NCBI GenBank assembly: GCA_019096155.1
Contig: JAHCVI010000001.1
Location: 9,486,001 to 9,550,000 of the forward strand
DNA length: 64,000 nucleotides
Reading direction: 5' to 3'
DNA from: Staphylotrichum longicolle
Lineage: Eukaryota > Ascomycota > Sordariomycetes > Sordariales > Chaetomiaceae
Shown: piece by piece, positions 55,390 through 64,000 of the stretch
Layout of the letters: each line of letters opens with the position of its first letter
Position numbering within the stretch: position 1 is the first letter of the stretch
Notes under the pieces: model-generated
The model's input: the letters and a program-made list of their open reading frames with translations, nothing else
Told to the model about the DNA's origin: nothing
Database searches by the model: none
Position numbers and translations under genes: made by a program

Positions 55390-55814
55390 GGCCAGGGGAG
55401 TGAATCAAAGGCCTGTCCTGTCTCTTACACACCGTTATCTTGCCGTCAGAAATCAACTTCAGCCCAGCTCCCTTTCCTCCTGCCGCAATGCTCCTCTGCC
55501 ATTTGCAGGCAGCCAAGACAGTTCTTACTCGGTGCCCAACCATTATTGCAAGAGGCCGAGCACTGAAAGGGGTTCTATACCTTATGTTCGGGTATTCGGC
55601 CATCAGCTTGTAGCCCAGGAAGGCGACCCTATACGAAACGCCTTGCCGAGCTACAACAATATTCCCTACCTTTCGAAACTGTGGGAGGTGAGTCCGTGAG
55701 TGTACAGACCACCTGCCCGGCTCTAGTAGGGGTTGTACCCACCACCTATAGTTCCAGACAGCCACACTCTCTTTTCCTCACCACCATCACGAATTCACCA
55801 AGGTCATCAGTGCA
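55390..55814. other. Intergenic, no gene supported
   Basis: Between the kinase-like gene and the chitinase remnant. The remnant's reading frame is open upstream of 55815 for about 50 bases without an ATG, so some of its 5' end may lie here. Confidence 0.45.
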
Positions 55815-57236
55815 GTGGCCACAACAAAGAGCGATCTTGGCGCAATCCAGCGCGGACTGCAGACGTGGCAGAACGGTAGCTGCGTTGACATGGACGCCAG
55901 CGTCCCCTCGTGGCAGACCATGGCCTATCTCGCCCCCGCCCCGGTCCATGGCGTCCTCAACTCTTCGTCGACCACCAACGCGACGCACGACAAGTTGACG
56001 ACGCGTTGGAGTCCCGCAAACCAGGCGGTCCGGGGTCGCGACACCCCTTGCACAACCATCCAGGTGGCGGCTGGGGACTCGTGTGCCTCGCTCGCGGCCG
56101 AGTGCGGCATCACGGGAGCCCAGTTCACCACGTACAACCCATCGTCGACCCTCTGCTCTAGCCTGACCCCGGGCCAGCACGTCTGCTGCAGCGCCGGCAC
56201 GCTTCCCGACTTCTCGCCCAAGCCCGACGCGGAGGGCTACTGCTACGCGTACCTGGTCCGGGCGGGCGACTCCTGCTCGTCCATCGCGGCGGCCCACAGC
56301 ATCAACCAAGACCAGGTCGCGCAGTTCAACAAGAACACCTGGGGCTGGAATGGCTGCGCAACGCTGTTTGCCGACAGCTACATCTGTCTCAGCAGCGGCT
56401 ATCCGCCCATGCCGGCCCCGATACCCAATGCCATCTGCGGCCCTGCGGTCAGCGGCACGCCCCAGGCACCGCCGGGGACGAACCTGAGCACGCTGAACCA
56501 GTGCCCGCTCAATGCGTGCTGCGACATCTGGGGCATGTGTGGCACGACGGCCGAGTTCTGCACCCCTTCCCAGTCCTCCACGGGGGCGCCGGGAACGGCT
56601 GCCCCCGGCACTAACGGGTGCATCTCCAACTGCGGAACCAGCCTTCTGCTGTCGAACCCTCCGGGCGAGAGGTACAAGATCGCCTACTTCGAGGCCTTCG
56701 ACTGGAAACGCCCGTGCCTGAAGATGAGCGTCACAAGCATCGACACCTCGGTTTACACGCACATCCACCTCGCCTTCGTCACGCTGAACCCCGACTTCTC
56801 CCCAGCGGGCAGCCCGTCGGGCAGCGATGGCTTCTTCCTGCTGCTGGACGAGCTGCACGACAAGATACCGGCCGGCAAGACCATCTCCATCACCGCGCCA
56901 GCCTCGTTCTGGTACCTGCAGTACTTTCTCATCCAGGCCCTGACCCTCGTTGTCGACTACCTCGTGTACATGACCTACGACCTGCACGGGCAGTGGGATT
57001 ATAAGAACAAGTGGGCCGCTCTAGGCTGTGTTTCGTACGACCAGGGGCTCGGGAACTGTCTGCGATCCCATGTCAACCTTACCGAGACCATCAACGCGCT
57101 CCCTCCCCTTCACTCCCGCACTCCGCCCCGTCCGTCCATTTCCTCCCCACCTTCCATTCTCCTCGCGGCAGCCAGCGCCTCCAGGCCGGCCGTCACCCGG
57201 AGATACACCGACCTCGGAACCAACGGACAGGTGTGA
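55815..57236 (+). pseudogene. Decayed LysM / chitin-binding GH18 chitinase
   Basis: Fragment of a large subgroup-C fungal chitinase. Its 473 open codons hold, in order: the end of the N-terminal region, two LysM modules (IQVAAGDSCASLAAECGITG and YLVRAGDSCSSIAAAHSINQ), a chitin-binding type 1 module (QCPLNACCDIWGMCGTTAEF) and a broken GH18 barrel. The barrel begins KIAYFEAFDWKRPC and HIHLAFVTLNPDF but jumps at about 56800-56840 to ELHDKIPAGKTISITAPASF and VYMTYDLHGQWDY. The strands with the SxGG and DxxDxDxE motifs, including the catalytic Glu, are absent. After NLTETINAL (about 57105) homology ends, and the last 43 codons are antisense to the 3' end of the neighbouring gene. There is no ATG or signal peptide at the 5' end. 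So it is truncated at both ends and internally deleted, and cannot be an active chitinase. Confidence 0.82.
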
Positions 57237-59689
57237 CTCGGTACCGGCCAGTGCGGGGGCGGCAGACCGACGTCTGCACCGCCGTCGAGGAGCAACTGCA
57301 CGACCTCGGAGTGCCCGAGCTCCTCGGCCACCTGCGCGGCCCTTCCACAGGAGAAGTGGACGGGCGGCGGCGGCTCCTCCCAGGGCTTGCGTCGATCGTG
57401 AAGATCCAGGACGTGGTATGCGGCGTTGACATCGGCGCCGTGCGCGAGAAGCAGCCGCACCAGAGGTGCATTGCCGAGTCGAGCTGCGCGGACAAGGGGA
57501 GGGGTGAAATCCTGAGCTGCGAGAGGGGGTCCTCGGTTGAGCGGGAGGTCGACACAGCCGGTGCAATCGTTGGGGTCATCCCATGCGGGGATGATAACGG
57601 GCTGGGGTCGGTCTGACTCTTGGAAATCCGGGAGGACGCCGTTCGCGAGCAGGGCGGTCACGATGGCGACGTCCTGCCGTTCGACTGCGTGGCAGAGCGC
57701 CCTCGTCGACGTGCTTCGGTTGGACTTGGGCAGGAGCATGTCGACCAGCTTTTGGTTCCCTTTCTTGACTGCTTTGACAAGAGCAGGCCCTTGTCTTGGG
57801 TACGTGCAAGAGTTTGCATCCGCACCGTTTTCCAACAACAACTGGACGAGCGCGGCATTGCCCGTGTCCGTGGCCCATTCCAGCGGTGTTCGCCAGCCAT
57901 CGTCGCTGTTGTCATGGAGACCGGGAACAAATGGCCCATAAGCCCGTATCGCGCGTGGAATAATTGCGTCGTCCAAGTCGACATCATATCCGAGGATTTG
58001 CGAGACGGTACGATTGCTGTATCTGGCTTCCATGGCGGCCTTGAGTGCGTCCTTCTTCTGGCTTTGGCTCGGGCGCGGGCTCTTGGCGGCTGGATCGCAA
58101 TCCGGTGGTGATGTGGATGTCGGCTGACGATCGGACTGGACTGGGCGTTTCTCGCCGGTGACGCGGTTGTCGAAACGGAACACTTGAGTTTCCGGGTCCC
58201 ATTCCAACTCCCATTCGTCATCCTCAAGTCCCGACGAAGCCTTCTCTAGAGCGTCCTCCTCTTCATCCTTGTCGTTGACCGGGTACCAGAACTCGATTCT
58301 AAAAACAGGCGTCCAGAGTATTTGCTTTTCAAGGACACCTTCTTCTGAGACTCGTTGCACCCCTGTCTCGTGAAACAACCTTGAGTCCCGGAGCTCGTCC
58401 GGTTCGAGTCGGAAGACAGTCTCGTCTTCACTGGGATCGAAAAGAACTTCACGTCTCGGCTGCATAAGCGCAGGCCAGTCCACACCGTCAAAAAATGTAT
58501 GGGCTTTGACCTCGGAGGCTCCATTTGCCCCCAGTCGAGTTACAGGGTCTTTGTCGAGAAGCTTCATCAAGAAATCTCCGGCGGCGGTGGGGAGTCCCTC
58601 GGGGAGGTGAAGGACTTGGTTGATGATTTGATTCCGTTGCTCTTGAATGTCGGCGTTGTAGAACGGCGGCAACCCGGTCAGCATCTCGTAGAGAAGAATT
58701 CCTAGGCTCCACCAGTCCACCGCCTTGAACACCTCGTGGCCGAGCAGCAGTTCGGGAGCGGGTATATCCCCTGTATTCCCCTCGCCAGACCCGGCTGCGG
58801 CCCCGTCCTTCTCCCCATCTAGCCCGAAGAGCCCGGGGCTACAGAGACTGACATGGCCAAATGCGTCCAAGGCGATATTCTCGGGCTTCGGATAGACCGG
58901 TTGCTTGAGCCTGCTATGCAGGGACTCCAATGCGCAAGTGAGCTCTGCAATGTACATCTTGGCTTTGTCGAGCTCGAAACGGCGCTCTCGTTGAAGGTAA
59001 GAGAACAGGTATCCGCCGCTGGCAACCGGCGAAAGGAGGCTGAGCCCCTGGGGCGACTCGAGAGCAAATTCCAGCGGCGCGACAAAGGGGTGTTCAATCC
59101 GGCAGACCGTCTCCGGGCAAGGCACGGTATCGGGGGCGCGGATAGTCCTCATGGCAAAGGTCCGATTGGTGTCGCACTTTTCGACCCGGACAAGGTCGCC
59201 GAGACGAACCTCGCGCCGAACCGACCACACACCCGACCACACACCCGAGTCCCCCAGCGGCGGTACATCCCTCTCCAGGAAGGAAACCTCGAGCCTTAAT
59301 TGTCCGGTGCCGTCTTCGACGTCCACCCACTGCTCACCCGGAACCCAGGGCTCCAGGAGAGGACGCAACTTAAACCACCCCAGCGAGGTGACCTCCTGCT
59401 TTCCTGTGGGGGCCTCCAGCTTCCTGCCAAACAGAGACACGGTCAGCTCGGAAGACGCCGAGGAGACGTCAAACTGGAAGGATGAGCGCCTCTTGGTCCA
59501 TGGCGGAGGGCATCTGCCTCCGAAGCGGCCGAACCACAATACGAAATTTTGCCCCTTTCTACGCCAGCAGGATACGGCCTCGGAGTAGGCTTGGGCGCTT
59601 CCGTACTCTAGGATGGCGTATATCACCTGTCGCTTGCGCACATGCGGTTCGTCGAAACGTACGTCTTCAAACGTCTCGTCTGCGCTCAC
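57110..59689 (-). CDS. Ankyrin-repeat AGC-type pseudokinase
   Basis: At least 859 aa on one exon; the frame is open to 59767 without an ATG, so a first exon probably lies further upstream and the true start is unknown. N-terminal region (to about 150) resembles the C2-like lead of Ypk-type AGC kinases (WFKLRPLLEP, GQLRLEVSFLERD). The kinase domain (about 160-425) keeps PAPELLLGH, DWWSLGILLYEMLTGLPPFY and the RLGANGASEVKAHTFF end, plus an AGC-tail-like segment. All three catalytic positions are changed: the ATP Lys is R181 (AMRTIR), HRD is PVY with Tyr266 for Asp (VYPKPEN), and DFG is SPG with S284. It should be catalytically dead. About five ankyrin repeats follow (residues 610-820: TPLEWATDTGNAALVQLLLE, PPLVRAARLGNAPLVRLLLA and others). 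Likely a scaffold. Its stop lies inside the tail of the chitinase remnant. Confidence 0.85.
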   Translation of the reverse strand: MSADETFEDVRFDEPHVRKRQVIYAILEYGSAQAYSEAVSCWRRKGQNFVLWFGRFGGRCPPPWTKRRSSFQFDVSSASSELTVSLFGRKLEAPTGKQEVTSLGWFKLRPLLEPWVPGEQWVDVEDGTGQLRLEVSFLERDVPPLGDSGVWSGVWSVRREVRLGDLVRVEKCDTNRTFAMRTIRAPDTVPCPETVCRIEHPFVAPLEFALESPQGLSLLSPVASGGYLFSYLQRERRFELDKAKMYIAELTCALESLHSRLKQPVYPKPENIALDAFGHVSLCSPGLFGLDGEKDGAAAGSGEGNTGDIPAPELLLGHEVFKAVDWWSLGILLYEMLTGLPPFYNADIQEQRNQIINQVLHLPEGLPTAAGDFLMKLLDKDPVTRLGANGASEVKAHTFFDGVDWPALMQPRREVLFDPSEDETVFRLEPDELRDSRLFHETGVQRVSEEGVLEKQILWTPVFRIEFWYPVNDKDEEEDALEKASSGLEDDEWELEWDPETQVFRFDNRVTGEKRPVQSDRQPTSTSPPDCDPAAKSPRPSQSQKKDALKAAMEARYSNRTVSQILGYDVDLDDAIIPRAIRAYGPFVPGLHDNSDDGWRTPLEWATDTGNAALVQLLLENGADANSCTYPRQGPALVKAVKKGNQKLVDMLLPKSNRSTSTRALCHAVERQDVAIVTALLANGVLPDFQESDRPQPVIIPAWDDPNDCTGCVDLPLNRGPPLAAQDFTPPLVRAARLGNAPLVRLLLAHGADVNAAYHVLDLHDRRKPWEEPPPPVHFSCGRAAQVAEELGHSEVVQLLLDGGADVGLPPPHWPVPSHTCPLVPRSVYLRVTAGLEALAAARRMEGGEEMDGRGGVRE

Positions 59690-59767
59690 GCGCGCGAGCC
59701 GAAGAGGCGTGACGGTCAGGATTTCCAGGTCCCCGCGTGTCTGTCGCAGGTCTGAGGCAGGTTTCCT

Positions 59768-61046
59768 CTAGTGCTGCGACGGAATTTTAGCGGGAACCTT
59801 AGGCCTGCACATGGGAGTAAGAGCTGTGCTCACTTGTCTCTTGGTTTATGGACATTGCGGGAGTCTGTTTTCGTACCTTAGTCGGCGCGTGGGAGCGTGG
59901 ACTTAGGTAGCCGTGCCTACTTTGAATAACGAACGCATTACCCAAGCACGGCGACGAGGTTGACGATGTGCGGGGTGCATGTTGTCTACGTACTACGTGG
60001 TTGATCAAGGGGGCGGAGCAGAGGGATGAACCCCTGAAAGCTACAGGGAGCTGCAGGGGCACACACGGGACGATGCTCCCCCCCAATCACAGCGTCTCAC
60101 GAGTCCGAGCCAGGCGCTTGCCAAGGAACTGAAGGATAGTGTGAAAGTGTGCCGATAGCATATGGCTGATGCTGATGGAAATCTTGTAAGTAGCTTAAGC
60201 GTTAAGCTAGAGTCGAGACTACTACGGTCGAGTTAAGAGTTGCCATTATAATATATCGCAAGGGCTAGAAATGCCTTAGCCGAAGGTTTACAAGAATAAA
60301 CTACAAAATCTAGTATTACTATATAAGGTAGGCAATGGTATATAGTTAGAGGGACCGAAAAGGGTATATAGAGCGTGGGCGGACTATAGGATAAAGGAGA
60401 CCAGGGGAAGAGCAAATGAAATGAAGAGGTAGTAACTAAGTAAAGGCGATAAGGGAGGGAGAAAGTCGAGAGTATAAGAAGGGACGTTAGAGAGGAGGGG
60501 CTCTATCTTTCCGGCGCGTACGGCGGGGCCGTGCGAGGACGCGAATCTGACGGAGCGCCATATCCGATCGGGAAGGCCGCCGTTTCCAGATGCAGCGACA
60601 GCACGTTCTACTTTACAACAAAAATCCCGACCTTCCGAAACATCTCGCAGTCAATGCCTCGGACAATTGACATGTGTATCAAACAGACGGTATATATAGA
60701 ACTTAGAAAGAACAGAACAAGTATAGGTTCTAAATGTAGTGATCAAGACATGTGATTGAGGTTTGGGAACTACCTCACTGGAGTTTCATCCATGTAATGG
60801 ACGTCATTCAAGATTCATGTCGGCCCAGCTCGGGTTTGTGAAAGCGGGGCCAAATCACGTTCAGTCCTGCTCAAATGGCATGCTGAGTGAGGAGTGAGGG
60901 GTGTCAATTAGTAAGATACCTTCCCTCGGTGCCGTATATATCGTACCTTCAAAGTATTTGAATCATTCCCCATACCGCCAGGCTCACGATTCCTCATCCT
61001 TCTCCCTTTCAAACTACCTACTTATCCATACTCAACTCATCCCAGA
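59768..61046. other. 1.3-kb gene-poor stretch with TA-rich relic
   Basis: Holds the unresolved 5' end of the pseudokinase gene (before about 60100), a TA-rich segment (60186-60480), a second short AT-rich piece (about 60655-60745) and the promoter of the DsbA-like gene. No coding frame is convincing. Confidence 0.55.
60186..60480. repeat. TA-rich segment, possible RIP-mutated repeat relic
   Basis: About 300 bp with many TATA, ATAT, CTA and TAG words (such as TATAATATATCG, ACTATATAAGG, GGTATATAG) and almost no long GC runs, with abrupt edges against GC-rich flanks. High TpA with low CpA is what repeat-induced point mutation leaves. No terminal repeats or protein relics are recognisable. Confidence 0.5.
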
Positions 61047-61777
61047 ATGGCTCTCCCACCTAAATTCAAAGGCCACCGCCTCACCTTCCCCGACACCTCC
61101 ACCACCGCCTCCTCCGCTTCCGAACCCCTCCACACCCTCGAGTTCTACCTCGACTACGTCTGCCCCTTCTCAGCCAGTACGTTTCCCCCCCAACCCCCCT
61201 CAAAACAAACACACACACACACACACACTAACATCAACCGCTAGAAATCTTCAAAACCCTCACGCAGACCATCATCCCGCACATCCGCGCCCACCCGGAC
61301 CTGGCCTCCCGCCTGCAGCTCATCATCCGGCAGCAGATCCAGCCGTGGCACCCGTCGTCGACGCTGACGCACGAGGCGGCGCTCGCGGTGCAGCGCCTGG
61401 CGCCGGACCAGTTCTGGCGGTTCTCGGGCGCGCTGTTCGACCGGCAGGTCGCCTTCTTCGACCTGGGCGTCGTCGACGAGACGCGCAACGCGACGTACCG
61501 GCGCCTCGCGCAGCTCGCGCAGGAGAGCGTCGGCGTCGACGGCGACAAGGTGTACGCGCTGCTCGAGGTGAAGGAGAAGCTGGAGGGCGAAGATGCCGGG
61601 GCGCGGAACGCGGGCAACGGCGTGACGGGGGACGTCAAGCTGATCGTCAAGATGGCGCGGCTGACGGGCGTGCACGTCACGCCGACGGTAGTGTTTGACG
61701 GCGTGGTGGCCGGGGAGATCAGCAGCGGGTGGACGGGGGAGCAGTGGGAGGAGTGGCTGGGCAAGAATGTCGTGTAA
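61047..61777 (+). CDS. DsbA/thioredoxin-like oxidoreductase
   Basis: Two exons (61047-61176, 61245-61777) sum to 663 nt, 220 aa. The thioredoxin-fold start is LEFYLDYVCPFSAKIFKTL, with the active-site position occupied by CPFS, i.e. one redox Cys followed by Ser two positions later instead of a second Cys. Such CxxS sites favour monothiol (glutathione-linked or isomerase-like) chemistry. LIIRQQIQPWHPSSTLTHEA and GVHVTPTVVFDGVVAGEISS carry the cis-Pro loop (VTPTVV). This architecture matches fungal DSBA-like thioredoxin proteins of about 200-230 aa. No signal peptide, so probably cytosolic. The intron contains an (AC)10 microsatellite. Confidence 0.87.
61209..61228. repeat. (AC)10 microsatellite
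   Basis: Ten AC units inside the intron of the DsbA-like gene, before the CTAAC branch site. Likely length-polymorphic. Confidence 0.85.
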
Positions 61778-62064
61778 AGTGAGAGAGAGTGAGAGGTTTC
61801 TGAGAAGAAAGATCGCGTGTGACATTGTCGAGATTACTCCCTCCCTCTTGCGGCCCCTCTTCTATGAGAATCGCGATTATGCACATCTGAAAACAAGTGA
61901 AAATGCCAGCCATAGAAATCAAATGATAGCCAGAGCCGGAAGTTATGCTGTTTACTATAGCCGTACACCATGACACCACCTCTAGATGAAAGGGGTAAAG
62001 AAACGGGGGTAATGGGAATATTTACACACGGGCCGAGACCCAAAAGAAAAGCTGGCCAAGCCTC

Positions 62065-63166
62065 TTACAACCGATCCAGCTTCCTCCGCAGGTTGCGCGT
62101 CCTCTTCATCAGCTTCTTGTACTTCTTCTTCTTCATGCGCAACTTGCGCTGCCGTTTCACGCTGATGGCCTGCATGGTGCGGTCCTGCTGCCGGCGGGCC
62201 TCGTCGTACCGCAGCTGGCGCCACGCCATGCGCTCCAGGAACGAGCGCGGCTGGTGGTGACCGTCGTCCTCGACCAGCTCCGGGCTGTGCGCCACCACCT
62301 TGAACTGCCCGTTGGCATCGACCGTCTCCTCGATGGTCACCAGCGCCTTGTAAACGCGCGTCGGCTGCTCCGGCTCGGCCAGCTCCTCGGCGATGGCGTT
62401 GCTGGCGGCCTCGGCGTCCACCTCGGTCGCCTCGGCGAGCGGCTCGGGGGCCGGCGGCGGGGCGTAGGGCAGATACTGGCCCGACAGGGGGTTGAGCTGG
62501 ATGTGGAGGTTGGTCTCGGAGCCGTCGGCGTGCTTCAGGCTGAGCTTGGCAGTCCCGTCCTCGGCGTCTTGGGCGTCGTGCGACTGCTGCTTGTCTCCGT
62601 TGGCAATGCTCATCCTCGACAGGGGCTCCTCCAGGTCATGTACCGTTTGTGATAGCGTCGAGAGCACATCGGCCACGCGGTTGTTTCGGGTTCGCGGGGC
62701 AAAAATCTGGGCAAACGAGTCGTCCGACACCGTCTTGGGCATGAGCTGCGTCACCGAGATGGGCCGGTGGAGGGCGAAAAATGTGGACAAGGCGAGCCCT
62801 GGGCACTGTCAGTAAAGATGGTGTGCCTTGGGGGCAAATATGGTAGTCAGGAAGAAACACACCTTCGTCCCCAATATGTCTAGTGCTGGGAACGCTGGGC
62901 GGTTGCGGTGCTGCTCCCTTCGCTGAGCCCTTGGTCTTTTCTGTCTTTGCTCGTGACGCGGGCACCGGACGAGCGGCAAAGTCTCGGGAGCCATCGTCCG
63001 GGCTCGAGGGTTTTGAGGAGGAGTAGCGGCGCTGGTGGAAGCCTCTCGGCTGGTATGGCAGGCCGTAGGCGGCGGCGGCGGCTCGCGGGGCGGACGAAGC
63101 CAGGGACGAAACGGCGTGCGACTGAGGTGCCGCGGTCACGACTCGGCGGACGGATGAGGGCAGCAT
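62065..63166 (-). CDS. COX24: Mitochondrial small ribosomal subunit protein mS38 (Cox24-like)
   Basis: Two exons (62863-63166, 62065-62798) sum to 1038 nt, 345 aa. The C-terminal 35 residues are the mS38/Cox24/AURKAIP1 signature, a very basic helix: SVKRQRKLRMKKKKYKKLMK followed by RTRNLRRKLDRL. In yeast Cox24 is needed for COX1 mRNA processing and translation; in mitoribosomes mS38 lies at the intersubunit mRNA channel. The N-terminus is a long Ser/Ala/Arg presequence (SSVRRVVTAAPQSHAVSSLA). The middle is poorly conserved and acidic, with PISVTQLMPKTVSDDSFAQI near the splice junction. The ATG at 63166 is preferred because an upstream frame extension has no ATG. Intron: GTGTGT donor, CTGAC branch, CCCAG acceptor. 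Confidence 0.85.
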
Positions 63167-64000
63167 GGTGATCAATGCCGCCTCGGGGCGGAGCAGCACA
63201 GGCTAGGCTATGCGCACGTCTCGTTGGGAGGATCGTAGGGAGTGTCCCAGTGGTGCTTGCGGCGTGCAAGCCGGCAACGACGTCGCGATGGTGGTGGTTG
63301 GAGGTCACCCGTCACTCAGGTTGGTCGCCTCGCCAGACTTCGCTTGGTTGAAGTCCTTGTTGGCCGTTTTCGCCCGCGCTAAAATGGATCGCCCGGGGCT
63401 TGGCAAGGGTACGTACTGCCGCAGATGGTCTGTGCGTCGTCAAGATGGCTCTGCTGTGCCGAGTGGAGAGAATGTCGTCGAAATCAACAAACTGAACAGC
63501 GAACACAGCACGACTTGAAGAGCAAAACCTCGGACAAAGGAACCCACCCTGTTGATTTAGATTTGTCTTATATCCCTCAATTCACCGCTGCCGACCACTT
63601 TGCCCCAGTAATGACCCCGTCACGTGGCGCGGAGATGCGTAGACTCACCGACCCCGTTTCAGTCGCGCCATTGCCAAGAAGCACCCAACCTCGACCCGGG
63701 GCCACGATGCACACTGCCGCCCCTCATTTGACTCCCGGCATCAGAAGGCGGGGACATAATCCAGCCTCAACCGATCTCTCTGTGGTAAGGGGATGGTGCT
63801 CTGCTTTGGATTGCCGTCGCATTTCCTTGCTGGCCACATTGAAACCTTGTCTTGCTCCGAGCCATTCGACCCCTCAGGACCACTGAAAACCACATCTTCT
63901 CGACCAAGCCCAACGGCCTTGCTCAGGGTGGTGCCTGGCCGGGTTGGTCACAGGCAGGCCCCCACCAACCCCGCCATCTGCGGGATCTCGCCCGCAATCC
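63167..64000. other. Terminal intergenic region
   Basis: Promoter side of mS38 and sequence running out of the window. An ATG at 63384 in good context opens a frame to 63518 without recognisable features. No gene is supported. Confidence 0.45.

Overview
The window is nuclear DNA of a filamentous ascomycete. Genes carry short GT-AG introns (about 54-120 nt) with CTGAC/CTAAC branch-like sites, intergenic spacers are long, coding DNA is very GC-rich, and the genes are typically fungal: homoisocitrate dehydrogenase of the alpha-aminoadipate lysine route, a PTH11/rhodopsin-type membrane protein, a GPI-type aspartic protease, an ADP1-type ABC transporter and fungal mitoribosome subunits. Gene content and style suggest Sordariomycetes, perhaps Sordariales; I cannot name a species. 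For most genes exon models were built by hand and exon sums checked for a multiple of three; exceptions are stated.

Layout. 0.3-6.7 kb: allantoate-permease-type MFS transporter, unknown membrane protein, SAM methyltransferase, RraA/HMG-aldolase-like protein. 8.8-17.8 kb: single-pass membrane protein with two PPxY motifs, monocarboxylate-transporter-like MFS protein, WrbA-type flavodoxin quinone reductase, and an AN1 zinc finger fused to an APH-type kinase-fold domain. 19.5-26.3 kb: frame-broken YAE1, a proline-rich conserved protein (also frame-broken), mitoribosomal uS8m, a disordered Ala/Pro/Lys-rich protein. 27.6-30.2 kb: a compact accessory pair, an Fta2-like kinase-fold protein and a PD-(D/E)XK nuclease-like protein. 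31.4-48.8 kb: mostly housekeeping (LYS12, mitochondrial EF-G1, yapsin-like protease, class I/II aminotransferase, ADP1, PET123/mS26, NOG2). 49.3-59.8 kb: accessory again (secreted cell-wall-like protein, acidic small protein, rhodopsin-type membrane protein, second Fta2-like kinase, decayed chitin-binding GH18 chitinase, ankyrin-repeat AGC pseudokinase). 60.2-60.5 kb is a TA-rich relic resembling RIP-mutated repeat DNA. 61-63.2 kb: DsbA/thioredoxin-like protein and COX24/mS38.

Themes. Five genes serve mitochondrial translation or ribosome/Fe-S maturation (uS8m, EF-G1, mS26, mS38, YAE1) and NOG2 serves 60S assembly; the 381-nt NOG2 intron is a candidate host of an H/ACA snoRNA, as in yeast. 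Four kinase-fold proteins (AN1-APH, two Fta2-like, ankyrin pseudokinase) lie in the accessory stretches, one next to the nuclease-like gene. These and the chitinase that has lost its catalytic segment are the most unusual content. Several otherwise well-conserved reading frames are broken by single-base shifts, which may be draft-assembly errors or real decay.
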